A stretch of 64,000 nt of DNA from NCBI GenBank assembly GCA_903813345.2, contig CAIIXF020000009.1, positions 6,816,030-6,880,029 on the forward strand, in the 5' to 3' direction. Under the pieces are notes generated by a model. The model did no database searches and was not told the origin of the DNA. It saw only the letters and a program-made list of their open reading frames with translations. Position numbers and translations under genes: made by a program. Below, in pieces: positions 33,071 to 43,142 of the stretch (its first letter is position 1; every line of letters begins with the position of its first letter). The stretch comes from Owenia fusiformis. Taxonomy: Eukaryota > Annelida > Polychaeta > Sabellida > Oweniidae.

Positions 33071-33294
33071 CAGGGGTGGATCTGGGAACAACAGGTCTGG
33101 GAAAAAATTCGGGCCCTTAAAATCAAAACGTGGGCCCAAATTTTGAAATTTCGAGGCCCATTTTCTTCAAAATTTGGCTTAAAATTTTAAAAAAAAGGCC
33201 AGAAATCACCAAAAAGGCCTTTTTGGCCCCAATTTTCTCTCTGGGCCCACCCAATTGCAAGGGGTGGGCTAAGAATCCCCCAGATCCGCCAGTG
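33071..33294. mobile_element. hAT-like MITE (GGCGGATC family, copy 3) 74 bp upstream of the SULT-B start
   Basis: The ends CAGGGGTGGATCTGGG and, on the complement, CACTGGCGGATCTGGG match the 13144-13487 family, as does the GGGCCC-rich interior. The flanks share AACAG. The homologous upstream sequence of SULT-A (about 26117-26146) reads without interruption through the insertion point (ATAACAGTGACACCAT), giving an empty site. The element therefore inserted after the gene duplication. Confidence 0.8.
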
Positions 33295-33529
33295 AACAGT
33301 GACACCATGAGTAAATAGTGAAAACAATAAACAAAAAGTTAAACGTTTAATATCATGTATATGTTAATGTTTTAAACTCACCTATATTGTATAAAACGCG
33401 CCTCTTCTCACTTCTGTTAGTCTACTTTTTAAGTCTATAGATACTGCCTGTTTATATGACCTATTAACATACACCATACCAAACCTGCTCTATAAGCAAA
33501 CAACCTAATATATAAAAAACGGAGGAGCT

Positions 33530-33800
33530 GTAATATTACTGTTACAAGGTGCCACTATGGAGAACAGAAATGTTTTAACAAAATCTAAAAAGAAAAAATT
33601 TAACAAGGAATATTCATGTTCAGGTGTAAGAGTATTCATGCATGACGGAGTGATGAAAATGGTGACATGCGGGTACCGGGATGGAGCCGATAGCGTGACT
33701 ATAGTGTGCCATAATCCGAACATAGTGTGATAACAAGGGTGTCATATTGGAGATTAGGACCATTCCAATTATATGATGGGATCGGTGTGATTATAAGGTG
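33530..33800. repeat. diverged tandem repeat upstream of SULT-B
   Basis: Units such as ACAAGGTGCCACTATGGAGA, GTGTGCCATAATCCG and GTGTGATTATAAGGTGGCA match the array upstream of SULT-A at 26347-26670. Together with shared 5' flanks between each start codon and the array, this shows that the duplicated block included upstream sequence. Sequence from 33800 to 34600 has no recognised feature apart from a second CTCACCTATATTGTATA block near 34009. Confidence 0.5.
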
Positions 33801-34619
33801 GCATTTAACTTAAAAAGAACCTCCCCAGTCGAATGTACAACCGATACTCCCTTTTGGTAATTCAATGGAGTATTTTAAATGGCATTTACCCTCAAAATAT
33901 TTATTTGAAGAAATGTAATTATAGAAAACTCTGACATATGCAACTTTTGTAACTCGCCTGCAAAAGATGACATTAATTGACCACTTCTTTATCAGTTGTT
34001 TTTTTAACTCACCTATATTGTATACAACGCGCCTCTACTCATTCTTGTGCATTGCAGAGATGGTCTGAGTATCAGAATGAGATAACTGTACTATATGTAC
34101 ATATTTTGTCCTGGTTGTGTTTTGATTTTCTCTATAACCGATAACACTAAACACTAAAGCAGTGACGCTAAAAGAGGACACCTCTTATAATGTATTAAAC
34201 GTTTGTTTTAAAGTTTCTTACAACTCCGAGATATATTCCATATCAAATCCAAATCGCGAACGATGGTAAAATTACGACATTTAAGACAAGGTATTTTACA
34301 ACCAAATCAGAAGTAGATAATTTAAATAAAACTGAAACTAAAGCAGCAATAATCAGGTCAAAATCAAAAGAGAATGAGGAAGGCGAAAGAAACGGCAAAA
34401 TTTTCACACACCCTCATTCTGAGGCCCAGGTATACAGTCATTAATAAAAAATCAGTCTTATTCTTATTCAATGTAAGTAATATAGTATTAATATACATGT
34501 ATACACCACGCATTACCAACTCAGTACACTAGGGGACTTTTTAAACATTTTTAACGTATTCCTGGGCCTCAGCCCTCATTTATATCCAGAACTTGGGTAA
34601 AGTCATAAATACCAAAAAA

Positions 34620-34850
34620 TCAAAAATATCAAAACAATAAATTTAACCCTAACCCTAAGACCATGAATATGTGTGTAAAAATTGAATTCCATATTACAAT
34701 AAACTTGTGTGTCAAAAAAATCAAAAAATGAATTTAACTCTAACCTTAACCCTAACCCTAAGACCATGAATATGTGTGTCAAAAAATTTAAAAAAATCAA
34801 AAAATGGATTTTACCCTAATCTTAGCAGCCCTAACCCTAACTCCCAGCAA
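34620..34850. repeat. telomere-like TAACCC repeats in a diverged tandem array
   Basis: Short runs of TAACCC (the complement of TTAGGG) occur near 34645-34660, 34735-34760 and 34828-34843. They are separated by about 95 bp units sharing AAGACCATGAATATGTGTGT and A-rich TCAAAAAATGAATTTAAC segments. These are interstitial repeats, not a chromosome end, because unique sequence continues on both sides. Confidence 0.6.
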
Positions 34851-35434
34851 TAATTTCATGGCTACAGGCCCACTCCAGAGTGCGATTGTGTTTCCTCAGT
34901 GCTATGATAACTGCATGCCCTTAGACTACCAGTGTATAACTGCCGATAAACACAACCAAGCACAAGATTGCCATCTATTGACATTCATCTCACTCATAAG
35001 CCACTCTAAAAAGCAATGATAAACCTTCAAGTACATGCGCACCAAAAGGAAAGAGGGGAGACACCGCAAACCCCGGGCGCAAACCACGGTTGGGTACATG
35101 GGGTCGACTGTTGGTCTTTTACAAAGGGATGAATAGATGCAAAATCAGAGGAAGAAAATGAAACTAAAACTGAATTCTGACTTTACAAGGCCACGATTAA
35201 AATGTGTTCCACCATTTTAAATCACGAGGAAAAACGCAAATGAAAAACGTGACATCGTCTTGGTCTGAAATGTCACAACAATTATGTTCAGTATTATCAA
35301 TTAACGAACTTAAAACAGTTTTAGATTTTAAATAACCTCATCGTCTTTTAAAGAATAATACACAATGTTTGGTTTTATTTGTAACACGTAAAATTTGTAA
35401 AAACTACATCCGATATATAGCTTTCCAATGCCGG

Positions 35435-35605
35435 TCTGAAAGAAATTATGGTCCGCCGGGGATTATGGTCCCCTTTCTAAACGGCCCTTACTTGCCCTGA
35501 GTGTGTGTAAGATAATAAAGGAAATAGTTGTATTTAGGTCACCATATAAATCAATGGAGAGTAGGACCATAATTTGATAGGACCTCCTACCCTTTTACAC
35601 CGGTG
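35435..35605. repeat. short interspersed repeat, copy of 18985-19165
   Basis: The reverse complement matches the P4HA intron 9 repeat over about 170 bp. The surrounding intergenic DNA (34850-36100) has no gene-like feature. A GAGGGGTGATTCAAAAGTAA string at about 36109 resembles one mariner terminus but lacks a partner end. Confidence 0.5.
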
Positions 35606-36544
35606 TGCATATATGGCTAGTCACTTTTGATGATGACACGAGGACGCGATTAGCATTACATTTAACTTAATTGAAAAGACAATGAAAACGTTGATTACGA
35701 TTGACCGTATATTCAAAATAAATAAATTAAATACACACATGCAAATGAAAATATGGTCTGTTATACACATTTTCGCCTAAAAGGCAGAATCAGATCTGGC
35801 AGTGATACATCATTATCTTCAGCATGATCTTCAGATCTTGACGAAAATTGTTTCAATTCCATTCTATTTTCTAAAAGTGCCCAAAGTTTAAACTTTATTT
35901 GAGAATAACTGAACATTTTTACAATAATTCGATTGGTTATAAATATGCTTACCATTTTTTATTATAAGGGAGAATTTAAACCTTTCTCCAATTTTTGTAC
36001 TCTGAATTTTAAAAGACGTCAGCTAACATATCACAGATCTGTAGGAGGTATTATATTTGAGCTTGTAAGGGATACATTGGTCGGTCGAATCTATATACGC
36101 CTTATATACGAGGGGTGATTCAAAAGTAATGGACAAAAATTTATAGGCATGCTTACTCTCACCCAATATGTATGCAATTTGGTACAAATGAAGATCAATC
36201 AATTATCTATAACAGTTGTGAAAATGGTATTGCATCAATAGAAAGACATTTCAAGATTTGGCACACCTCCTGTATTAGGGTACTTATACCCGGAATTGCC
36301 TTCTTAAACATATTGCTATCATAAAAACATGAAAAGTTGTCCCAGTGTCAATCTCCCGACTGCATTTAAGATTGCTTCTACAAGATGAATATTGTTTTTA
36401 TCCTTGTGATCGGGGTGGCAAGTTTGTGGTCTTCCAGATCGCTAAAGATTCAATACCCTCTCATACCTCCACCGAAGTGCTTGTACAGTGTCTGTACAAT
36501 CTCTAGAGGCTTGCCTTGAAAAGGCCCTGTCTCCATGTGTGTGT

Positions 36545-36655
36545 TTGATTTTAAGATGGCCTAAAAGGCCCATTTTTTGAGGCCCTACAAAATTTTTGGG
36601 GCCCTCAAATTTTTTCAGGGCCCATAAAAAGGGGGGGGTCGGATCGGCCAGTGTG
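36545..36655. mobile_element. fragment of the GGCGGATC hAT-like MITE family (copy 4)
   Basis: GGCCTAAAAGGCCCATTTTT, GGGGCCCTCAAATTTTTTC and a poly-G run followed by GTCGGATCGGCCAG match the interior and right terminus of the family. The left end is missing. No target duplication can be assigned. Confidence 0.5.
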
Positions 36656-36829
36656 GTAATATAAACGGGTATGCTATCTGATTCTCCCTTTAAAAATGGT
36701 GCATTATTTTAATCACGGACTTTAATAAACTAGAGTTTAGGAGCAAAATAATCATGTATGATTTATTAAAAATTGATCTCGTATTTTTTGTTTAATGTAC
36801 ACCTGAAAAGTTGAAGGTACCAAAAAATG

Positions 36830-36891
36830 AGCGGCATTTTGGTCCCCAGTTGTGAGAAGCCCTTCTCACAGCTGGGGACCAAAATGCCGCT
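36830..36891. ncRNA. 62 nt near-perfect hairpin of unknown function
   Basis: Two 30 nt arms, AGCGGCATTTTGGTCCCCAG followed by TTGTGAGAAG and its complement, match at 29 of 30 positions. The one difference would form a G-U pair on one RNA strand. The spacer is only CC. Nothing outside the arms pairs. It could be a palindromic remnant of a MITE or a small-RNA hairpin. The 2 nt spacer is shorter than a normal miRNA loop, so some terminal pairs would open. Transcription is unknown. Confidence 0.4.
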
Positions 36892-37195
36892 GAAAGTAGG
36901 GACTCTGTATAGCAGAATAATGTACCAACAGAAAGGCATTTTTCTTGTGCTTTGAATGGAACAAGTTTGAAGAAAATCGGTGCAGTATGAGACTCGCAAT
37001 CCTTGATTTTCAAACACCTGGTAGGTCAAAAATTTAAATTAACGGTTGAAGTTTGTACCGCGTGATTTTACCACAAATCTTAAAATGAACCCAAGATCAA
37101 TTGTCATTTTGAAACCTCTGACCGAAATGAAAAACTTGATGACTATTTTAAATTTTAACCTTGTAAATGGCCGTTTTTTACCCAAAAAGAAATAG

Positions 37196-38686
37196 GGAAA
37201 CAGCCGGCATTGTCTTAGCATTGCAACATGGAATGTTAATGGCTTTTCACTAAAAAACAATGAAAATTCAGCATTTAGAAAAGCCATTATAGCTAATCTC
37301 GACTGTGATATATTGTGCCTGAATGAAACTTTTTTGAGAGATACACAGGAGCTGAACATCCCTGGTTATAAATGGATTGGCCAGAACGGTACAGATCTTC
37401 ATCAGAGAGCACGACGTGGCGCAGGGGGTGTAGGAATTCTTATAAAATCGGATATCCTGAAAGACTTTAATTACGAAGTTCTTGACCGCTCTACTCCTGG
37501 TATTCTATGGTTGAAGTTACAAAATGGTAGCTACAGCATTTGTTTATGTGCATGTTATTTACCACCCTTATCCAGCTCTACAAGGAATAATGATCCTGAG
37601 GCATTTTACTCAACCTTACTTCAGGGAGTCTATGAATACCAAAATGATGGTGTATTGTGCATATTAGGTGACTTAAATGCCAGATTGGGCCACAACTCTG
37701 ACTTTGTTGAGGGAGTCGATGATGTTCCAATACGAGTACCACTAGATACTACATCAAATGCTTTTGGTGACCATTTATTAAACTTTTTGGTTGATAGCAG
37801 TATCTGTACACTTAATGGGAGACTAGGTTCAGATGACTTTACATGTATATCACATAAGGGTAAATCTGTTGTAGACTATATATGTACAAGCCATGAGCAT
37901 TTAAATTCTTTTAGTGATTTCAAGGTTTTAAAAATGAGTAGGGTCATTGATGAGTTCCATTTGAATGCTCCACGGGTATTACCAGATCACTCAATTGTGT
38001 ACTGTACATTAGACATGCCAAATTTTAATTCAGATAAAAATGAGTCCGACTCTAGCTTCATGAGTGATGATGATAAAAGTAGAAAATATAAGATAAATAA
38101 TGTACCCTTAGATTTTATGGCAAGTGAAGAGGTTTTATCTAAAGTGAATGATACTATTCAACGTTTAATGCTCATAAATGAAAATGATAAACGTATAAAT
38201 AGTCTGTACAGTGAATTTGCAATTATTCTAGATCATGACATGAGTAAAACCTTTGAACAAATCAAAACAAAACCAAAGGGAAATAATCATAAATTTTTCA
38301 AAAAACCGTATTGGAATGAGGAGCTCCAAAAACAATGGAATATGAAAAAAGAATCTGAATCTCTGTGGTTGAACTGTAAAGAGTCAGCTAAGAAAAGAAA
38401 CCTTAAGGAATTATACTGTATAGAACGCCGTCACTTTGATAAATTACACAGAAAATATAAACGCAATTATCAACAAAAAGAACAATTGAATTTACTTGAA
38501 CTGAGTAATAAAGCTAATTCGCAGGACTTTTGGAAATACATTGGTAAACTTGGGATTGCACAGGAGCGAAAACAGGAACTGCCTTGGGAAGTTACAGACC
38601 CAGAGGGTAATAACTCCATCAGAGGACATCAAAACGTACTTAATGCTTGTAGGCCAAAACATATGAACAACTTTACTCAACAGTAA
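37196..38686 (+). pseudogene. LINE endonuclease domain and linker
   Basis: The frame opens after a TAG at 37187-37189. It contains the exonuclease-endonuclease-phosphatase motifs IATWNVNGFS (about 37214), CLNETFL, GVGILIKSD, GDLNARLG and a final LPDHSIVY. This enzyme nicks target DNA to prime reverse transcription. The first ATG in the frame, at 37313, would remove the first motif, so the true start is upstream or lost. The frame runs on through a basic linker and stops at 38684-38686 after a one-base frameshift near 38645-38660. The continuation (YEQLYSTVNNNEEFDED) is in the next frame. Confidence 0.85.
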
Positions 38687-39880
38687 ACAACAATGAGGAA
38701 TTTGATGAAGACCACTATAGCAACATAAAAAGAGCAGTCACTCAGATCGACCAGCAAGATAGTGATGAGAACAATCCCATGAACAATGAAATCACCATCG
38801 AAGAAGTTGCAACTGCTGTTGGGAGAGCCAAGCTAAGAAAAGCTGCTGGAGTGGACAATATACCTGCCGAGGTGTTAAAGAACCCAACCTGTATCGCTAT
38901 GTTACACAATATTATTTCTGAGTGTTTTAACACAGGAATTGTGCCTAAACAGTGGATGCAATGTGTTATACATGTAAGTCCAATATACAAAGATGGGATC
39001 AAAACTAACCCTCTAAATTATCGAGCTATTTCCTTGATATCTGTCCCCTGTAAAATTTATTGTGATATACTGAACATGAGGTTGACAACTTTTCTTGAGG
39101 AAAATAAGTTTTTATCTGATGAACAAAATGGTTTCAGGAAAAAACGTAGTTGTTTGGATCAGGTGCATAGTTTGTATTCCATTATAAACAATAGAAAACT
39201 GTCTAAACTAGACACATTTGTGTGCTATATTGATTATATTAAAGCCTTCGGAAGTCTTAACAGGGACTGCCTATGGTTTAAAATGAACAAAATTGGCATT
39301 AAAGGTAAAATGTTTAAGGCTGTGTAGTCGCTATATCAGGATGTTACATGTAGTGTGAGGATAAATGGAATTTTAACCCCTTGGTTCAGTGCTAAGTCTG
39401 GTACGAAGGAAGGATGTCTATTATCGCCCACGATTTTTTCGATCTATGTAGACTCCATAGCTGAAGAAATAAAAAGTTTAAATTGTGGGGTCACAATTAA
39501 CGACGAAAAAGTGTGTATACTCATGTATGCCGACGACATTGCTTTGATAGCTGAGACCCCTCAAGATCTTCAGCGCATGCTTAATGTTGTAAACCAGTGG
39601 TGTAGGAAATGGAGACTCAGCATAGGTCAGAAAAAAACTAAAATCGTTCACTACAGGCCAACCTCTAAACCAAGATCTACATATCAATTTAAGTGTGGAA
39701 TAAAATCAATAGAATATACTGAAAAATATAAATACTTGGGAGTATGGCTTGAAGAGCATGTCAACCCTCAAATAACAGCAAAGGAAATTGCTAAGTCTGC
39801 AAGTCGTGCTTTATGTGTAATAATGTCAAAATTCCAACAAACTGGAGGCATGGATAGCCTATAACACAAATTATATGACA
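38660..39880 (+). pseudogene. LINE reverse transcriptase, first part
   Basis: The fingers region has KAAGVDNIPAEVLKN, NYRAISLISVPCKIY and NGFRKKRSCLDQ. The palm motif reads YIDYIKAFGSLNR (usual form FxDxxKAFDSVNR, so the last Asp is changed to Gly). The catalytic YADD lies at about 39526-39540. Two in-frame stops interrupt it (TAG at 39325-39327, TAA at 39862-39864). It ends at the target duplication CTTTAG of the first inserted DNA transposon and resumes at 42706. Confidence 0.85.
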
Positions 39881-40254
39881 CTTTAGCAGGCCTGTCAACT
39901 TGGGAACACCTAACATGAGTGACTTGGAAATGTTGAACACCTCCCCTCAAAATGTGGACACCTTGGTCCAAATCTGGACACCTTGATCCAAATTTTGAAC
40001 ACCTTGGTTTAAATTTTATTACATCTTGCCTTACTCACTTCGAGAGCCATGTTAGATTTTGAAACTTATGGCTCTCAAACGGAGAAGTGAACAGCTGATC
40101 AATAGTGACCTTTGAAATTGAATTAAGTCGATCCGCGGCTTACTTTTGGTGTCTAACTGTGTCTTACATCAGTATCATCAATCCGTGTAAGTATTGGAGC
40201 GCTAGAGTACTTCTTTTTCGATTAAGACTTGTAAATTCCCAGATAGCACAACGA

Positions 40255-40590
40255 CGTTGGGCCAACGTTGGGCCAACAGCATGCCAGCCAGTGGGCCAAC
40301 AGTGGCTGCCAACGTTGGCCCAACGTTGGCGTGTCCAGCCAGCCAACGTTGGTCCAACGTTGGCAGCCACCAAAGAACCAACGTTGGCCCATCGTTGGCC
40401 CAACGTTGGCGTGTCCAGCCAGCCAACGTTGGTCCAACGTTGGCAGCCACCAAAGAACCAACGTTGGTCCATCGTTGGCCCAACGTTGGTCCATCATTGG
40501 CCCAACGTTGGCGTGTCCGGCCAGCCAACGTTGGTCCAACGTTGGCAGCCACCAAAGAACCAACGTCGGCCCACCATTGACACAATTTAC
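40255..40590. repeat. CCAACGTTGG palindrome-rich minisatellite
   Basis: The 10 bp palindrome CCAACGTTGG and near copies (GGCCCAACGTTGG, GGCCAACGTTGG) occur more than 15 times. They lie in a higher-order unit of about 100 bp containing CGTGTCCAGCCAG and CAGCCACCAAAGAA. Long frames in all six directions here reflect the repeat, not genes. Confidence 0.75.
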
Positions 40591-40995
40591 TTTTTTGGAC
40601 AGCCATTGTTGGCTCCTTGGTATTAGCGGCAGCCCACAATGGGCCGCCCACAATGGGCCAATTGCGATCATGCCACCCAATGGGCACCAGTAGTGACGTT
40701 GGCCCGACGTCTTTGTGATATCTGGGCATTTGATACTCATACTGTAAATGTGTTCACATATAATATCCGTTCTACATCAATAAAATATGGTGGCTTGTTT
40801 TTCCATACTAAATATATTTGGCAGCCTTATAAGTGGTTTCAACTGTATTACAAGGCGAAAATCCATATTTCTGAGGTAAACAACATTATCAGATAATTTT
40901 GAAAGAAAATATTTCATAAAATTTACCTTAATTTTTTTAATGACTGCTGGTATGTTTTTCTTCTATTTTTAAGCAAAGCATTTGCACTGATTTAT

Positions 40996-41560
40996 GGATA
41001 AGTGGCTTCCTGGTGTTAGCGGCAGCCAACGACGGTCCAACGTTGGCCCAACTACAATTTGCCAACTGCATTTTTGCATTGATTTATCGATAGGTGGCTT
41101 CCTGGTATTAGTGGCAGCCAACGACGGGCCAACGTTGGCCCTACTACAATTTGCCAACTGCAATTTTGCACTGATTTATCGATAGGTGGCTCCCTGGTAT
41201 TAGCGGCAGCCAACGACGGGCCAACGTTGGCCCAACTACAATTTGCCAACTGCAATTTTGATCCATGGTATTAGCGGCAGCCAACGACGGGCCAACGTTG
41301 GCCCAACTACAATTTGCCAACTGCAATTTTGATCCATGGTATTAGCGGCAGCCAACGACGGGCCAACGTTGGCCCAACTACAATTTGCCAACTGCAATTT
41401 TGATCCTGTTATTAGCGGCAGCCAACGACGGGCCAACGTTGGCCCAACTACAATTTGCCAACTGCAATTTTGATCCATGGTATTAGCGGCAGCCAACGAC
41501 GGGCCAACGTTGGCCCAACTACAATTTGCCAACTGCGACCATGCCAACCAATGGCCACCA
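40996..41560. repeat. GGCCAACGTTGGCCC minisatellite, units of about 70-90 bp
   Basis: About seven units contain ATTAGCGGCAGCCAACGACG, GGCCAACGTTGGCCC and AACTACAATTTGCCAACTGC. The first three also carry GATTTATCGATAGGTGGC; the later ones are shortened. It lies within the inner inverted-repeat element and relates to the array at 40255-40590 by its CCAACGTTGG core. Confidence 0.75.
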
Positions 41561-41631
41561 ATAGCGACGTCGGCCCGACGTCTTTGTGCTATCTGGGTTG
41601 TTCATCGAGTTAAAGTTTTACAGACCTATTT

Positions 41632-41752
41632 CCAATATGGCGGTTTGCTAGGTGCGAGATACGCAACGAACGAAATGAATTTTGAGAATTAGTTAGGTTC
41701 GGACAACCTCCGGAGATTTACGAAAATGTCCGAGCAGAAACCGCCATATTGG
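41632..41752. repeat. small inverted repeat CCAATATGGCGGTTT
   Basis: CCAATATGGCGGTTT at 41632-41646 is repeated as its exact complement at 41738-41752, leaving a spacer of about 90 bp. It resembles a miniature inverted-repeat unit but shows no evident target duplication. It lies between the minisatellite and the right arm of the inner element. Confidence 0.5.
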
Positions 41753-41967
41753 AATTTGGCAGTAAACGATTCAATCGACTAACAATTACAAGTCTTGATC
41801 GAAAAAGAAGTACTCCAGCGCTCCAATACTTACACGGATTGATGATACTGATGTAAGACACAGTTAGAGACCAAAAGTAAGCCGCGGATCGACTTAATTC
41901 GATTTCAAAGGTCACGATCACGGGGGGGGTAGGTACAAAAAATTTCGAACGGAATGCGTGACATATA

Positions 41968-42459
41968 CTGTAGATTGGGTTAATTTGGCGCCCGCTTTAA
42001 TTTGGCGAATTTGGCGAAATTGAAAAATTCGCCAATATAAATCTCCGCCAAAATTTAGAAAGAATCCCCGGGAATCATCTAGGGTATTTCGTCCAGTGTA
42101 TTTAGGTCACTTCCGGTTTATTTTTTCCAAAAATATGAAAAAATGTCTCTCATAAATTGGCTCAGAACTGGTCAGTCACTCATTTATACTCAGGGAAAAG
42201 TAGCAGCATCAATTGAGGTGTAAAATGTAAAGGATGATCTAACAAAAATGTACAAACGTGGTGAATATCGGCCAGTGGTCCTCAAAAGAAAAAATGAACA
42301 TAGCCAAACATGCCCATTTACATGGTAATTCGCAAACAGCGCGTAAGTTTAACATTCCATTAACATTTTTTTGCATATCCGCCAAATTAAATAGCCGCCA
42401 ATATGCCAAAAATGGCAAAATCGCCAAATTAAGTAGCGCCAAATTAACCCAATCTACAG
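41968..42459. mobile_element. TA-flanked MITE with perfect 23 bp ends
   Basis: The ends CTGTAGATTGGGTTAATTTG continue for three more matching bases and are perfectly inverted. TA occurs at 41966-41967 and 42460-42461. The empty sequence CATATACGTAATTCGCG is present in the sister copy of the host element (around 63674-63690). A TA duplication points to the Tc1/mariner superfamily. The interior has further TTTGGCG/CGCCAAA repeats. This is the youngest detectable layer of the nest at this place. Confidence 0.85.
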
Positions 42460-42705
42460 TACGTAATTCGCGTGAAAAGTCCGAACGAAATGCGTACATT
42501 TTTTTCCGGCGTTCGTATTTTTGCTGTGTAGACGATCTTTTTTAGAAATTTTTCTACAGAAATATTTTTGCTTGACAATTACCAGGTAAAATGCGTATTT
42601 GCGTGACTTTTTCTGTCACGCAAAAATAACTGGCGTGACTTCAAATTCTTCAGCATATGCGTGACAAATACGCAAATTGCGGGACAGTTGACAGGCCTGC
42701 TTTAG

Positions 42706-43104
42706 TACAACCTGTGATCAACTATGGCTGTTCATTGATAGGTAATAATGAGCACAAGTGTATAAATGCAGTCCAGAATAAGGCATCAAAATTCTTTCTT
42801 GGTGATGGTGTCAAAACAAACAACGAAGCAGCTCGAGCTGACCTTGGATGGGACTTACCACTTCACAAACAACAGATAGAGAGTGCACGTCTTTTTATAC
42901 GCCTGCAAAATTTGGACAAAGATAGGTTAAACTCAAAAATACATCATTGGTCCTTAAGACGTAAAAATAGTTGGGACTACAGAGTCTACAAGTTCTTAGA
43001 GGCATCAGGCCAAGCGAATATAACTCAAATGGAAAACTTTAATGCTAAAGCTATTTTAGAAGAGGTCAAGCTTTATCAACAATCTCAAGAACCCTTTCTA
43101 AAAA
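42706..43104 (+). pseudogene. LINE reverse transcriptase thumb and C-terminal continuation
   Basis: Joined to the part before 39881-39886, this segment continues in frame (VQPVINYGCSLIG, AVQNKASKFFLG, LGWDLPLHKQQIESARLF). Such sequences follow the polymerase core in LINEs with a C-terminal zinc segment. It is open until the second insertion at 43105, whose target duplication TTCTAAAAA lies at 43096-43104. The apparent stop past that point belongs to the inserted element. Confidence 0.8.
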
Positions 43105-43112
43105 CGTAAAGG

Positions 43113-43142
43113 CTAGAGTACCGACAATTGTCGGTACTCTAG
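43113..43142. repeat. perfect 30 bp palindrome
   Basis: CTAGAGTACCGACAA is followed directly by its exact complement, with no spacer. It forms the left subterminal repeat of the 43105-44710 element. Shorter versions centred on GACAATTGTC recur at about 44584-44600, 44631-44648 and 44680-44696. Such repeated palindromes may be transposase-binding sites. Confidence 0.8.

Larger units (their letters stand above)
40105..41915. mobile_element. inner inverted-repeat element carrying CCAACGTTGG minisatellites
   Basis: The 130 bp arms 40105-40234 and 41786-41915 are reverse complements with few differences (GTGACCTTTGAAATTGAATT at the outer end, TTACAAGTCTT at the inner end). Inside, CCCAGATAGCACAACGACGT (about 40238) and its complement-like partners at about 40700-40730 and 41568-41598 form a second layer of inverted ends around the CCAACGTTGG arrays. 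It replaces the part of the host element where the compact copies read AGATTTTGAACACC. No coding function is seen. Confidence 0.65.
39887..42699. mobile_element. DNA transposon with CAGGCCTGTCAACT ends and 6 bp target duplication (copy 1, with nested insertions)
   Basis: CTTTAG is duplicated exactly at 39881-39886 and 42700-42705. The ends are CAGGCCTGTCAACT and its complement. Excision restores the LINE frame (..YDTLVQPVINYG..). The outer 145 bp on the left and the 41930-42699 part on the right match the compact copies at 62776-63217 and 63452-63917. The extra 2.3 kb consists of an inner inverted-repeat block (40105-41915) and a TA-flanked MITE (41968-42459). No transposase was recognised. 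Superfamily is unassigned; a 6 bp duplication excludes the usual lengths for hAT, Tc1, Harbinger and piggyBac. Confidence 0.85.

Noticed and set aside
34620-34850. True telomere or chromosome end
   Set aside because: TAACCC runs are short, mixed with other sequence, and unique DNA continues on both sides.
36109-36540. Mariner element beginning with GAGGGGTGATTCAAAAGTAA
   Set aside because: Only one possible terminus; no inverted partner and no clear transposase motif in either strand.
40105-40740. Overlapping frames of 100-175 codons on both strands
   Set aside because: They come from the CCAACGTTGG minisatellite, which is open in many frames.
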